From NCBI RefSeq assembly GCF_004919045.1, contig NZ_SWDW01000012.1, forward strand, positions 84,302 through 148,301: DNA of 64,000 nt, written 5' to 3'. This document shows, piece after piece, positions 8,846-18,172 of this stretch. The translations under genes were made by a program, and so were the position numbers. The DNA is from Sinomonas albida. Lineage in GTDB: Bacteria > Actinomycetota > Actinomycetes > Actinomycetales > Micrococcaceae. The notes below the pieces were generated by a model. It saw only the letters and a program-made list of their open reading frames with translations. It ran no database searches and had not been told where the DNA came from. The stretch's first letter is position 1. Each line of letters begins with the position of its first letter.

Positions 8846-9310
8846 TCAGCTCCGATATGGTGAGGTCTCGCCGCTTGGCGCGACGACGGCCGTCGCCCCC
8901 TCGATGGCGACGACTTGGACTACGTCTCCTGGGAGGAACTCGCCCCGCTCGGCGCGGGCTGTCCACACGTCGCCTCCGATCTTCACGAGGCCGTTTCTGC
9001 TGTCGACAGGCTCCATCACGGTGGCCCGCGCTCCGACGAGCCGATCGACGTTGGTCCGCACGTCCTCGATGCCCAAGCGCATGTGACGCATCGCGATGGG
9101 GCGGACGAACGCGATCATGCCGACCGAGACCAGGGCGAACACGAGGCCCTGGAGCCACGCTGGTCCCCCGAGGAGCGCGGCGACGAAAGCCGCGAGGGCG
9201 CCACCGCTGAGCATGGCGAAAACGAGGCTGAGGCTGACCATCTCGATCCCGCCGAGCACGAGGGCCAGAACCAGCCACAGCATCCACGCGTTATGTGCGA
9301 TCCAGTCCAT
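8846..9310 (-). CDS. NfeD-like membrane protein
   Basis: A 154-residue short NfeD protein: membrane segments in the first 85 residues, then a soluble OB-fold domain of about 60 residues (GARATVMEPVDSRNGLVKIG, EFLPGDVVQVVAIEG). NfeD proteins work with SPFH proteins in membrane quality control, and here the partner follows directly. There is no N-terminal serine protease domain, so this is the short form. Confidence 0.88.
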   Translation of the reverse strand: MDWIAHNAWMLWLVLALVLGGIEMVSLSLVFAMLSGGALAAFVAALLGGPAWLQGLVFALVSVGMIAFVRPIAMRHMRLGIEDVRTNVDRLVGARATVMEPVDSRNGLVKIGGDVWTARAERGEFLPGDVVQVVAIEGATAVVAPSGETSPYRS

Positions 9311-9355
9311 TCGGGCCCTCCAACCCCATTCTTTCCACTACCCTAGCCCAGCTGA

Positions 9356-9370
9356 CCCCCTCGTAGGGGG
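9356..9370 (-). terminator. Short G/C hairpin after the MocR gene
   Basis: CCCCCT and AGGGGG are separated by three bases in the gap downstream of the MocR-type gene on minus. The stem is only six base pairs and no T-run follows, so termination here is uncertain. Confidence 0.35.
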
Positions 9371-9409
9371 CCTGTGGACAACAACTCGGCAACGGGGCGT
9401 TGTACCTCG

Positions 9410-10810
9410 TCAGACCGCGACGAGAGGTTCGGCCAGAGGACCGCTCGCGTGCCTGTCGGCGGCCCTCCGCAGCGCCCCGACGGCGGCCCGGATCGACTCT
9501 GGGGAGTCAGTGAACGGGAGGCGGAGCCGGCCTTCGAAGGCTCCGTTGAGCCCGAAGCGCGGTCCGGCGGTGAGGGCAAGTCCCTCCTCGCGGGCACCGA
9601 GGACCAACTCGGAGGACGACCATGGCGAGCAGTCGAGCCAGAGTGCCAGCCCGCCGTCCGGATCCGGGACGGTCCACTGCGGGAACTGTTCGGCGAGGCC
9701 CTCCCGCATCGCAGCGAGGCCATCGGCGAGCCGAGTCCGCCGCTCGGCGACGAGGTCGCGCTCCCGCGCCAGGAGCTCGACCGCGACGAGTTGTTCGAAC
9801 ACCGGGGTGCCGAGGTCCATGCTCGTGCGCGACTGGGCAAGGCGCGCCACGAGCGATCGGCTCGCGCGGATCCATCCGACCCGGAGTCCGCCCCACGCGA
9901 GCTTGCCGAGCCCCCCGACGGTGACGACGGCGGGGGAGTACGCGGCGAGCGGCCGGCGCGGTCCGCGGCGGAGGTCGAGCCACATGGTCGTCTCGTCGGC
10001 GATGAGCACCGTGCCGTGGCGGTCGGCTGCGCGGGCGAGGCGTCCGCGCTCGTCTTCGCTGAGGCTCGCGCCGGTCGGGTTCTGGAAGTCCGGCATGACG
10101 TAGCCGAGCGAGGGCGTTGCATCCCGCATCGCTGCTTCGGCTTCGGCCAGGTCCCACGCGCCCTCCACGTCCACCGGCACGGGCACGGGCCGGGCCTTGG
10201 CTGCCTGGAGCGCGTCGATCGCATGGGGATAAGTGGGCTGCTCGATGAGGGCGCGATCTCCGGGCGTGGCGAGGACCCTCGTGAGGAGGGCGATGGCATG
10301 CTGCGCACCGGACGTCACGAGGATCTGTTCCGGATCGGTCGGGACGCCACGCCGGGCGAAGTGCGCGGCGACAGCCCCCCGCAGGGCCGGATGGCCGGTG
10401 ATCTCGTAGCCCGATCGCGAGAGCTCGGGGCCGATGAGCGCGGCGGCGGCCGCGAAGCAGGCGGCGACCGGCCCGGCCGCGGGCATGGCGGCCTTCGTGA
10501 AGTCGAGCGCGATCCCGTCGACCGCGGCGTCCGCGGCGGGGCGCGTGCCGAGCGAGACGAAGCTGCCGGACCCGCGGCGGCTCTCGAGGGACCCCGCGTC
10601 GCGCAGCCGCGCGTAGGCCGCGGCCACGGTCGTCCGGCTCAGGCCCAGCGCTGCGGCGAGGTCGCGCTCGGCGGGCATCCGGGTGCCATGGGCCAGTCTT
10701 CCGTCGAGGGCCACAAGGCGGATCCGGTCCGCGAGTGCAGCGTACGCGGGGCTCTGGCTCCGCCACGGACCGAGTATCGTGGCCAATCGCGTGGCCGTGA
10801 TGGAGGTCAT
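9410..10810 (-). CDS. MocR-family regulator with aminotransferase-like domain
   Basis: A 466-residue GntR/MocR chimera. An N-terminal winged helix (GTRMPAERDLAAALGLSR near residues 40-60) is joined to a fold-type I aminotransferase domain that senses PLP or an amino compound (QILVTSGAQHAIALL, VMPDFQNPTG). The PLP lysine is probably that in VGGLGKLAWGGLRVGW. The start at 10810 is preferred over 10846 because the DNA-binding domain starts directly after it and a minus-strand CATAAT at 10817-10822 would make the message nearly leaderless. It is divergent from a YczE-like gene 61 bases away, an arrangement known from Bacillus yczR-yczE. Confidence 0.9.
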   Translation of the reverse strand: MTSITATRLATILGPWRSQSPAYAALADRIRLVALDGRLAHGTRMPAERDLAAALGLSRTTVAAAYARLRDAGSLESRRGSGSFVSLGTRPAADAAVDGIALDFTKAAMPAAGPVAACFAAAAALIGPELSRSGYEITGHPALRGAVAAHFARRGVPTDPEQILVTSGAQHAIALLTRVLATPGDRALIEQPTYPHAIDALQAAKARPVPVPVDVEGAWDLAEAEAAMRDATPSLGYVMPDFQNPTGASLSEDERGRLARAADRHGTVLIADETTMWLDLRRGPRRPLAAYSPAVVTVGGLGKLAWGGLRVGWIRASRSLVARLAQSRTSMDLGTPVFEQLVAVELLARERDLVAERRTRLADGLAAMREGLAEQFPQWTVPDPDGGLALWLDCSPWSSSELVLGAREEGLALTAGPRFGLNGAFEGRLRLPFTDSPESIRAAVGALRRAADRHASGPLAEPLVAV

Positions 10811-10821
10811 GAGGCCATTAT

Positions 10822-10834
10822 GTCCGAATTGGAC
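10822..10834. promoter_or_regulatory. Possible MocR operator between divergent genes
   Basis: GTCC and GGAC flank the 5-base spacer GAATT in the 61-base gap between the MocR gene and the yczE-like gene. It lies next to the likely -10 of the regulator, so binding there could control both directions. The assignment is from position and symmetry only. Confidence 0.35.
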
Positions 10835-10871
10835 CTTTTTGAGCATTCCACTTTGGGCGAATCTTTACTCC

Positions 10872-11558
10872 ATGCAGCGTTTTCTCACCAGCCGGCGGAT
10901 ATCGGTCCGCCTTGTGCGCCTCTACCTCGGACTCTTCGCGTACGGGATCGCCATCGCGCTCATCCTGCGCGCGGGCCTCGGCGGCTCGCCGTGGGACGTC
11001 TTCGGGCAGGGCGTGGCACGAACCCTGGGCCTCACGTTCGGGACCTCGACGATCGCCATCAGCCTCGCCGTGCTGCTCCTCTGGATTCCCCTGCGCCAGA
11101 GGCCCGGCTGGGGGACGCTCTCCAATGCCGCGCTCATCGGCGTGTTCGCCGACTTCGGCCTCGCCGTGCTCCCGCCCGCGAGCTCGCTGCCCGTGTGGGG
11201 TCCAGCTGCCGAGGCCCTCTTCCTCGGCGCGGGTCTCGCGCTGCTCGCGTTCGCGTCCGCGCTGTACATCGGCGCGGGACTCGGGCCAGGGCCCCGCGAC
11301 GGCCTCATGACGGGGCTCGTGGCCCGCACTGGATGGCCCGTGTGGGTGGTCCGCAGCGGGATCGAGCTCAGCGTCACCGCCATCGGATGGCTCCTCGGCG
11401 GGACCGTGGGCGTGGGCACGGCGGTCTTCGCCTTCGCCATCGGCCCGCTCATCCAGCTCGCGGTCAGGCTGCTCCGGGTCGAGCTGGGACGGCGCCGAAT
11501 CGTGCCCGCCGCGGGCTCTGGCCCCGTGGTCCCGATCAGCGCCGACGCAGCACGCTGA
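10872..11558 (+). CDS. YczE/YitT-like integral membrane protein
   Basis: A 228-residue polytopic membrane protein with about five hydrophobic segments. The sequence LRAGLGGSPWDVFGQG and the later GLGPGPRDGLMTGL are hallmarks of the YczE group. The function of the family is unsettled. The ATG at 10872 is chosen because the membrane protein begins right there. No good ribosome-binding site is visible upstream. Regulation by the divergent MocR protein is likely. The 3' end overlaps the convergent methyltransferase gene by 23 bases. Confidence 0.85.
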   Translation: MQRFLTSRRISVRLVRLYLGLFAYGIAIALILRAGLGGSPWDVFGQGVARTLGLTFGTSTIAISLAVLLLWIPLRQRPGWGTLSNAALIGVFADFGLAVLPPASSLPVWGPAAEALFLGAGLALLAFASALYIGAGLGPGPRDGLMTGLVARTGWPVWVVRSGIELSVTAIGWLLGGTVGVGTAVFAFAIGPLIQLAVRLLRVELGRRRIVPAAGSGPVVPISADAAR

Positions 11559-12426
11559 GTTCCACGGCGGCCGTCGCGTGGATCGTGCCGCGGGTCAGTC
11601 CGGCCAACACGGCCTCCCGGGACGAGTGGTGGCCGGCTGGACCCATGAGGGCCACGTCAGCCGCCGATTCCTCGTCGAGCTCGAGGGGGATCCTCACCGG
11701 CCTCGCCGCGACGGCCTCGAAGTCCTGGGCCGCGGCGCGAGCGACCTCATGGACCTTCCCGGCAGGCACCTCAAGCAGTGGCAGCGCGCCGCGCAGCTCG
11801 GCCAGGTGCTCCGGGAGTGGCGTGACCACGCACAGGAGCCCGCCGGGCCGCAGGACCCGCGCGAATTCCGGCAGGTTCCGCGGGGCGAAGACGTCGAGCA
11901 CGACGTCCACACATGCGTCCCGGAGGGGGAGGGGCCGCCAGAGGTCCCACACGATGGCCGCCGTCCTCGGCAGTTTCGCGGCGCGCCTCAGGGCGTGGGG
12001 CGAGAGATCGAGGGCGACGGCGGGCGACCCCACCGCCCGCTCCAGGACCGCCGACAGGTAGTACCCCGTGCCGGCTCCAGCGTCGAGCACGGCGCGGGGG
12101 CCGGGCCGGGCGGCGCGGTGAGTGCCGCCGTCGTTCGCTGGAGGCGCGGCCAACACTCCCGCAGCGGCGTCCGCAAGAGCGGCGGCGATCGGCGCGTAGT
12201 GGCCCGCAGACAGGAAGCGGTCCCGCGCCGCCACCATGTCCGCGGTGTCGGGCACGAACCGCGTTCCGCGTCCCGTGAGGAAGTTGACGTAGCCCTGGCG
12301 CGCCGCGTCGAAACGGTGGCCGCCCACGCACACGAGCGAGCGCTCGCTGCTCCGCGCCGCGTCCCACGGGCCCTCGCACACGGGGCAGCGCAGAAGGTCC
12401 TGGGCGGGAAAGGGCATGGCCTCCAT
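11536..12426 (-). CDS. RlmA-like 23S rRNA (guanine-N1) methyltransferase
   Basis: A 296-residue SAM-dependent methyltransferase of the RlmA(I)/RlmA(II)/TlrB family, which methylates guanine N1 in 23S rRNA helix 35. The N-terminal zinc site is formed by CPVC near residue 14 plus a later C and H (LVCVGGHRFD). GYVNFLTGR and the SAM motif VLDAGAGTGYYL follow, and later VFAPRNLPEFARVLRPGG is typical. Whether it confers macrolide resistance like TlrB cannot be judged. A second ATG three codons in is equally possible as start. It is divergent from the peptidase gene with only 34 bases between starts. Confidence 0.87.
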   Translation of the reverse strand: MEAMPFPAQDLLRCPVCEGPWDAARSSERSLVCVGGHRFDAARQGYVNFLTGRGTRFVPDTADMVAARDRFLSAGHYAPIAAALADAAAGVLAAPPANDGGTHRAARPGPRAVLDAGAGTGYYLSAVLERAVGSPAVALDLSPHALRRAAKLPRTAAIVWDLWRPLPLRDACVDVVLDVFAPRNLPEFARVLRPGGLLCVVTPLPEHLAELRGALPLLEVPAGKVHEVARAAAQDFEAVAARPVRIPLELDEESAADVALMGPAGHHSSREAVLAGLTRGTIHATAAVELSVLRRR

Positions 12427-12460
12427 GCTAGCCGTGGCGGCGAGGGCTAGGCTTCACGGC

Positions 12461-14497
12461 GTGAAGCCCACGCACCTCGACACCGTTGTCTCCCTGTCCG
12501 CCCCGACCGTGCACCCATCCGGCGCCCGCTGCGTCGTCGCGGCGACACGTCCCGACTTCCGCGCCGATGCACCCGTCGGCCAGCTGTGGGAGGTGCCGCT
12601 CGACGGCGGTGCTGCACCCCGGCGCCTCACGCGCGGGTTCCGTGACACGGCGCCGCGATACTCGCCCGACGGGCGGTGGCTCGCGTTCCTCCGGGCAACT
12701 CCGGAGGGCCGGCCCCAGCTGTGCCTCGTGGAAGCGCAGGGCGGCGAGCCGCGCGTCCTGACCAACCGGCTCCTCGGCGTCGAGCAGTTCGCGTGGTCGC
12801 CCGAGGGCAACCGGATCGCGTTCACGTCGCGCGAACCCGAGGCGGGGCGCTACGGAAGCATGGACGGGGTGGGCCCCCGCGCCGAGGACCCGCGGCTCGT
12901 AACTCATCTCAACTACCGGGTCAACGGGCCCGGGTACACGGGCGACCAGCGCTCGCAGCTCTTCGTCCTGGACCTTCCGAACGGCAACGACGAGCCGTTC
13001 GTGAGCGCGAAGGGCCGCGCGAAGGCGGCCGAGGCCGAGACTCCGGCCGACGAGCGCGAGACTGGCCTTCCCGAGGCCCGCCAGCTGACGACGACCGCGG
13101 TGGATCACTCGCTCCCCTCGTTCTCCTCGGACGGCCAGTGGGTGTACACGGTGTCGCAATTCGACCCTGCGGACGTCGACACCCTCGGATCCCGCGTGGT
13201 CCGGACGGCCGTGGACGGCGGCGGAAGCGCACCGATCGAGCTCGGGACGCCGGACGCGGCCTCGGTCCGGGCCGTGCGCGAGGCGGCGGACGGATCTGGT
13301 CTCTTCGTCCTCGCGTCGACTCTGGGGGAGTCCGGCACGGACTTCGTGGGCTGGAGCACCCACATGTTCTGGCACGATTTCGAAGCCGGCTCGACTGTGC
13401 GGGTCAGCGATCCGGACGACGACTTCGGCGAGGCACCGGCGGCGCTTCGGGTCGGGGCCGACGGTCGCGCCCTCGCGATCGGACGACGGCGCGGCACGGC
13501 TCGGCTCGTGGCGTTCGCCCCCGGCGGTGGCCGGGAGGTCCTCGTCGGGGACGATCGGGTGGTGACCGGCGCGGACTCGGCGGGCGGCGCCGTCGTCCTT
13601 GCGTTCGCTGACGCGACGACGCCGGGCGAACTCGCCGCGGTCCGGGAGGGTGCACCGGAACGCCTCACCGACTTCGCGGCCCCGCTCCGCGAGGCGGCAG
13701 CCCCGCTCGTGCCCCGGGAATTCACCGGCAAGAGCGCCGACGGGACGCCCGTCCACGGGTGGCTCGTGCTGCCTCAGGGCACCGGCCCGTTCCCCGTGCT
13801 GCTGAACATCCATGGCGGCCCGTTCGCCCAGTACACCGGCGCGTGGTTCGACGAGGCCCAGGTCTATGCCGGAGCGGGCTACGCGGTGCTCATGTGCAAT
13901 CCCCGCGGGGCGGCCGGATACGGAGAGGACCACGGGAGGGCCATCAAGGGCCGCATGGGAAGCGTCGACCTCGAAGACGTTCTCGGCTTTGTGGACTCGG
14001 CCCTCGCCGAGTTCCCGGAACTGGACCGCGAACGGCTGGGCGTCATGGGCGGCTCCTACGGCGGCTACCTGACCGCCTGGACCATCGCGCACGACCACCG
14101 CTTCCGCGCGGCGATCGTCGAGCGCGGCTTCCTCGACCCGGTGAGCTTCATCGGCTCGTCCGATATCGGCTGGTTCTTCCCCGGCGAGTACACGGGCTGG
14201 GACGTCGAGGCGATGCAGTCCCAGAGCCCCATGGCCTTCGTCGACAACGTCACCACGCCGACCCTCGTGGTCCACTCCGAGGAAGACTGGCGCTGCCCGA
14301 TCGAGCAGGCGCAGCGCTACTACACGGCATTGCGGCTCCGCGGCGTCGAGACGGAGCTCCTGGTGTTCCCCGGCGAGAACCACGAGCTGTCCCGGGCCGG
14401 AACGCCCCACCACCGGAAGCAGCGGTTCGAGCACATCCTGCGGTGGTGGTCGCGCCACCTTCCGACCGAGGCCAACCCCGCACCCGCGGAAGGCTAG
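12461..14497 (+). CDS. S9 family (prolyl oligopeptidase/acylaminoacyl) peptidase
   Basis: A 678-residue S9C-type serine peptidase. The first 400 residues are a seven-bladed beta-propeller of WD-like repeats (TRPDFRADAPVGQLWEV, RYSPDGRWLAFLR), and the last 250 are an alpha/beta hydrolase. The catalytic serine is residue 532 in GGSYGGY, the aspartate is in HSEEDWRCPIEQ and the histidine in GENHELSR. It has no signal peptide and should degrade short peptides in the cytoplasm. GTG at 12461 is chosen because the family typically starts VKPT. An ATG at 12425 would add twelve residues. Confidence 0.9.
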   Translation: MKPTHLDTVVSLSAPTVHPSGARCVVAATRPDFRADAPVGQLWEVPLDGGAAPRRLTRGFRDTAPRYSPDGRWLAFLRATPEGRPQLCLVEAQGGEPRVLTNRLLGVEQFAWSPEGNRIAFTSREPEAGRYGSMDGVGPRAEDPRLVTHLNYRVNGPGYTGDQRSQLFVLDLPNGNDEPFVSAKGRAKAAEAETPADERETGLPEARQLTTTAVDHSLPSFSSDGQWVYTVSQFDPADVDTLGSRVVRTAVDGGGSAPIELGTPDAASVRAVREAADGSGLFVLASTLGESGTDFVGWSTHMFWHDFEAGSTVRVSDPDDDFGEAPAALRVGADGRALAIGRRRGTARLVAFAPGGGREVLVGDDRVVTGADSAGGAVVLAFADATTPGELAAVREGAPERLTDFAAPLREAAAPLVPREFTGKSADGTPVHGWLVLPQGTGPFPVLLNIHGGPFAQYTGAWFDEAQVYAGAGYAVLMCNPRGAAGYGEDHGRAIKGRMGSVDLEDVLGFVDSALAEFPELDRERLGVMGGSYGGYLTAWTIAHDHRFRAAIVERGFLDPVSFIGSSDIGWFFPGEYTGWDVEAMQSQSPMAFVDNVTTPTLVVHSEEDWRCPIEQAQRYYTALRLRGVETELLVFPGENHELSRAGTPHHRKQRFEHILRWWSRHLPTEANPAPAEG

Positions 14498-14531
14498 GAC
14501 CTCCGAGGGGCCTGCCGCCGCGGCCCGGCCC

Positions 14532-15179
14532 TTAGAATCCCAGTTCTCGGGCTGCGGCCTCGGGCGTCGGATGCGACCACCGCGCCGAGTACTCCTCGTT
14601 GCTGCACAGCGACCGGAGCTCGGCGCGGTCCACGTAGAGGGTGCCGCCGAGGTGGTCTGTCTCGTGCTGGACGATCCGGGCCTGCCAGCCGGAGAACTCC
14701 GCCCTCCGCGCCGAGCCGTCTGGCGCCGTCCACCGGGCCTCGACCCGCGACGGCCGCCGCACCACCGCGGTGTACCCGCGGACCGAGAGGCATCCCTCGT
14801 AGAAGGCGGACCGCTCTTCGCCGAGCGGAAGGTAGGTGGGGTTGATGACGGCGAAGAACGGGAGCGGAGCGCGCTCGCGGGCCAGCGCCACATCGTGATC
14901 GGCTGCCCAGGTGTCCTCGAGCACCGCGAGGCGCAGCGGGAGGCCGATCTGCGGGGCGGCGAGGCCAACGCCCGGCGCCGCGTGCATGGTGCGTCGCATG
15001 ACCTCGATGAGCGCCGCGAGCAGGGCCGCATCGAGCTGTCCGTCGAATGGCAGCGCCTGCGTGCGCAGCACCGGATGCCCGGCCTGGACGATCTCGGGGA
15101 GGCTCTCCGCCGCGACGATCTCCGCGGCGGCCTCCATGAGGCGTGCGGGGGACCAGCGGCTGGGCGATGCGGGACTCAT
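14532..15179 (-). CDS. def: Peptide deformylase
   Basis: A 215-residue deformylase that removes the formyl group from nascent proteins. All three motifs are intact: GVGLAAPQIG, EGCLSV (metal cysteine) and QHETDHL (the HExxH metal site). The N-terminal extension of about 30 residues and a C-terminus ending in REL(G)F are common in Micrococcaceae. It stands alone, converging on the peptidase gene 34 bases away. A second deformylase elsewhere is likely in this group of bacteria, so essentiality cannot be assumed. Confidence 0.95.
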   Translation of the reverse strand: MSPASPSRWSPARLMEAAAEIVAAESLPEIVQAGHPVLRTQALPFDGQLDAALLAALIEVMRRTMHAAPGVGLAAPQIGLPLRLAVLEDTWAADHDVALARERAPLPFFAVINPTYLPLGEERSAFYEGCLSVRGYTAVVRRPSRVEARWTAPDGSARRAEFSGWQARIVQHETDHLGGTLYVDRAELRSLCSNEEYSARWSHPTPEAAARELGF

Positions 15180-15241
15180 GGTGACAGCCTAGGGCGCGGG
15201 CGACGCTCCGCCCGCGCCGGCCCTCCGCGGCTCGGTCCTGT

Positions 15242-16150
15242 TCACGGCGCAGGCGTCCAGCCGCAGGATCGGGCCACAAACGCGTAGATCTCGGCGCGCA
15301 GGGTCGACGATGCCGCCACTTTGACCGTGCCTGTCGCGGACCCGAGGCGAACGGTGAGCGGGATGAGGGTCCCGACCTTGTCCTCGGCGACGGCGTGCGG
15401 ATCGCAGCGAGCGGGCCGCACGGTCACCCGCAGCGGCGGCCCGCCCGCCGAGAGGCTCACTTCGCGCGGCCACGGGGCCGACGGGTCCTCGTCGAGGAGG
15501 GTCGTGTTGGCCACGGAGACGAGCGTCGCCTGGGCGGGTCCCGCAGTGGAGCGGCTCGTCGTGGAGGGCTGCGCGGCACCCTGGTTGAGCGTGAGGACCG
15601 CGGTGCCGGGGGCGGAGCCGGGGGAGAGCGCATCCGAGAATCGGAGCGTGACGACGGCGGACACGCGCTCTGCGAAGCACGCGTCGGCGTGGATCCGCGG
15701 CAGCACGACATGCGGGTCCGATGCCGCCACGGTGTGGAGCGAGCCGTCGGCGAGGGTCACGCGGACGGCGGGCGCGCCGTCGTCCGCGTGGTCGCAGCGC
15801 GGCGCCGTCGTCTGCGCCGGGAGGCTGATCGCGAGGCCGGGGGAGAGCTCCTCGCTCCCGCTCCAGGCGGTACCGTCCACGAAGCGGGCGTCCACGAGCT
15901 CCGCGCGGACCACGGTCATGGGCGCCGAGGCCGTGTCATCAAGCTGCAGGACGATCGTTCCGCTCGCGTAGCCGTCGCGGAACTGGTCGACGACGGCGGA
16001 GACCGGCCCCGCCGCGGTGGGGGAGACGGACGACGACGGCGGGAGGCTAGGCGGCGTCGCGGCACCCGGCGAGCACGCGGCCAGCGCGCTGGCCAGGCCG
16101 ACGGCGATCAGACCTGCGGCGATCCGACCGGCGCGCGGACGCGGACCCAT
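15242..16150 (-). CDS. Putative secreted lipoprotein, unknown function
   Basis: A 302-residue protein with a signal peptide ending in the lipobox LAAC near residue 25, then a Ser/Pro/Thr-rich linker and beta-rich domains containing several isolated cysteines (RCDHADDG, RIHADACFAERV, ARCDPHAV, ARSCGW). These could form disulfides outside the cell. It should be membrane-anchored on the outer face. I do not recognise a defined family. It is separated from deformylase by 62 bases and from the LysR gene by 19. Confidence 0.72.
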   Translation of the reverse strand: MGPRPRAGRIAAGLIAVGLASALAACSPGAATPPSLPPSSSVSPTAAGPVSAVVDQFRDGYASGTIVLQLDDTASAPMTVVRAELVDARFVDGTAWSGSEELSPGLAISLPAQTTAPRCDHADDGAPAVRVTLADGSLHTVAASDPHVVLPRIHADACFAERVSAVVTLRFSDALSPGSAPGTAVLTLNQGAAQPSTTSRSTAGPAQATLVSVANTTLLDEDPSAPWPREVSLSAGGPPLRVTVRPARCDPHAVAEDKVGTLIPLTVRLGSATGTVKVAASSTLRAEIYAFVARSCGWTPAP

Positions 16151-16169
16151 GAGGTTAGGCTACTGCGCG

Positions 16170-17058
16170 CTAGCCCGCGTGGGTGACGATGCCGAGGAAG
16201 TCCTCCGCCGATCGCGGAAGGGGTGCCGACGCAGACCACACCGCCCGCAGCACGCGCGCGAGCCGGAGCCCTGGCGTCCGCGCCTCGGAGAGTCGCCCGC
16301 TGCGCAGTGCGAGCTGAACCGCGAGCCGGCTCACGACTCCCGGGCCGAGTCCCGCGGCGACGCTCGCCGCGAGGGCCGCGTTGCTCCCCACCTCGAAGCG
16401 ATGCCCGGCACCGTACGGCGCCAGCGCAAGGTCGGCAGTCTGCCGCGTCCCGGACCCCGGCTCCCGCACCACAAGCCCGGCCGCCGCGACCTCGTCGGGG
16501 GGGCACGTCGCCGTCGTTCGCCCACGGATGGTCCGGGCGCACGATGACCACGAGCTCGTCGCGGGCCACCTCGAGATAGCGGAAGCCGGTCTGCACCGTT
16601 GGGCCCTCGACGAAGCCCAGGTCTGCGGCGCCGGAGCGGAGACGGTCGAAGACCTCGTCGGAGTTGCCGACGTCGAGCGTGACGCTCATGCCGGGCAGGC
16701 GCTGCTGGGCCGCCGCGAGCCACTGCGGCATGAGGTGCTCGGCAACCGTCATGCTCGCGCACACGTGAAGGGTGCCCCTGTCCCGCTCGAGGGCGTCGAC
16801 GGCGCGGGTCACGCTGTCCGCCGCCTCGAGGACCTCCGCCGCGAGGCCAGCGATGACTCGACCCCGATCAGTCAGCTCCGTGCCTCGGGGCGTGCGCCGC
16901 GCGAGGGCGAAGCCTGCCGAGGCCTCCATCTGCTCCAGGAGCCGCGACGCGTTCGGCTGGGCCATGCCCGTCTCCCGCGCGGCGGCACCGATGCTGCCCC
17001 GCGCCGCGAGCGCAGCAAGGAGACGGTAATGCCTCAGATCCCAGTCCCGAACAGCCAT
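16170..17058 (-). pseudogene. LysR-family regulator interrupted by one-base frameshift
   Basis: The N-terminal 185 residues are a normal LysR helix-turn-helix and the start of the effector domain (LLAALAARGSIGAAARETGM, GFRYLEVARDELVV). At a run of seven C on the coding strand (16497-16503) the frame shifts. The remaining effector domain continues in another frame (VREPGSGTRQTADL to the stop at 16170). The span is 889 bases, exactly one more than a multiple of three, and six Cs would restore a 295-residue protein reading VPPDEVAAAGLVV. The cause may be a sequencing error, recent inactivation or slippage. It is divergent from the YeiH-like exporter, as in the yeiE-yeiH arrangement. Confidence 0.8.
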
Positions 17059-17128
17059 ATCGCCAGCATATGACTCCATGCCGGATTGCCGTCTACTGCG
17101 CAGAGGCGGCGCACGGAAGCATGGAAGC

Positions 17129-18172
17129 ATGGCAGCCCCAGAACACACGATCCCAGCGCCTCCGCGTCCCAGCTCGTCGGCCGCGAGCCATCTTGCGGGG
17201 TTCCGGAGTCTCGGGCCCGGGCTCGCCATCGCGGCGCTGGGGGCTGTGGCTGCCCTCGTGATCGCAGCGTTTGTCCCAGGTCTCAGCCCGCTGCTCGTGG
17301 GAATCGTGCTGGGCCTCGCGGCCCGCAACTTCGGCCTGCTCCCGGACCGTCTCGCGGCTGGCCTCGCAGTCGCCGCGCGGGTCCCGCTCCGGCTCGGGAT
17401 CGTGGTGCTGGGCCTCCAGCTGTCTCTGCGCGACCTGGCGGCGCTCGGCTGGGGGATTCCGGTCCTCGCCGCAGCTGTCGTGGCGACTGGCATCGTGGCA
17501 ACGATCGGGGTCGGGCGGGCCCTTGGAGTACCGGCGCGGCAGGCCCTGCTCATTGCGTGCGGCTTCTCCGTGTGCGGCGCGGCCGCCGTGGCGGGGGTGG
17601 AGTCGATCGTCGACGCCGACGAAGAGGAGACGGTCACCGCCGTGGCTCTTGTGGTCCTGTTCGGCACGGCCATGATCCCCGTTCTCCCGCTCCTCGCCGG
17701 CGTCTTCGGCCTCGCGCCGCACGTCGCGGCCATCTGGGCCGGCGCCTCCATCCACGAGGTCGCGCAGGTCGTCGCCGCCGGCGGGATCATCGGTGGAGGG
17801 GCGCTCGCGGTCGCCGTCACGGTCAAGCTCGCGCGCGTGCTCATGCTCGCGCCCGTTGCCGCCGTGCTCTCGTGGCGGCGCCGGCGCAGTGGCGCGCTTG
17901 CGGGCGCCAAGCGGCCGCCGATCGTTCCCCTCTTCGTGGTCGGCTTCCTGCTGATGGCGATACTGCGCAGCGCTGTGCCCGTGCCGACGGAGGTGCTCGG
18001 CGCGGCGTCGTGGGTCCAGAGCTTCCTGCTGACGACGGCGATGCTCGCCCTTGGTGCGGGCGTGCGGCTGGGCGTTCTGCTGCGGCGGGGCGGGCGGACG
18101 CTAGCCCTTGCCGCCTGCTCGACGGCGGTGGTCGGCGCCGTCGGCCTCGCCGGCGCGGCCCTCATCGGCTGA
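17129..18172 (+). CDS. YeiH/UPF0324 family putative exporter
   Basis: A 347-residue membrane protein with about ten hydrophobic segments. The family is annotated as putative sulfate/sulfonate exporters. The region VLGLAARNFGLLPDRLAAGL, LRLGIVVLGLQLSLRDL and ACGFSVCGAAAVAGVE are characteristic. Several upstream in-frame starts exist. ATG 17129 is taken because the extra residues upstream are arginine-rich and unlike the family. It is divergent from the broken LysR gene. A secreted sulfotransferase-like enzyme follows 86 bases downstream on the same strand. Confidence 0.85.
   Translation: MAAPEHTIPAPPRPSSSAASHLAGFRSLGPGLAIAALGAVAALVIAAFVPGLSPLLVGIVLGLAARNFGLLPDRLAAGLAVAARVPLRLGIVVLGLQLSLRDLAALGWGIPVLAAAVVATGIVATIGVGRALGVPARQALLIACGFSVCGAAAVAGVESIVDADEEETVTAVALVVLFGTAMIPVLPLLAGVFGLAPHVAAIWAGASIHEVAQVVAAGGIIGGGALAVAVTVKLARVLMLAPVAAVLSWRRRRSGALAGAKRPPIVPLFVVGFLLMAILRSAVPVPTEVLGAASWVQSFLLTTAMLALGAGVRLGVLLRRGGRTLALAACSTAVVGAVGLAGAALIG

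Noticed and set aside
9374..12061. 895-codon plus-strand open frame
   Set aside because: It runs antisense to the MocR and methyltransferase genes and across yczE in the wrong frame. The content is low-complexity and has no recognisable domain.
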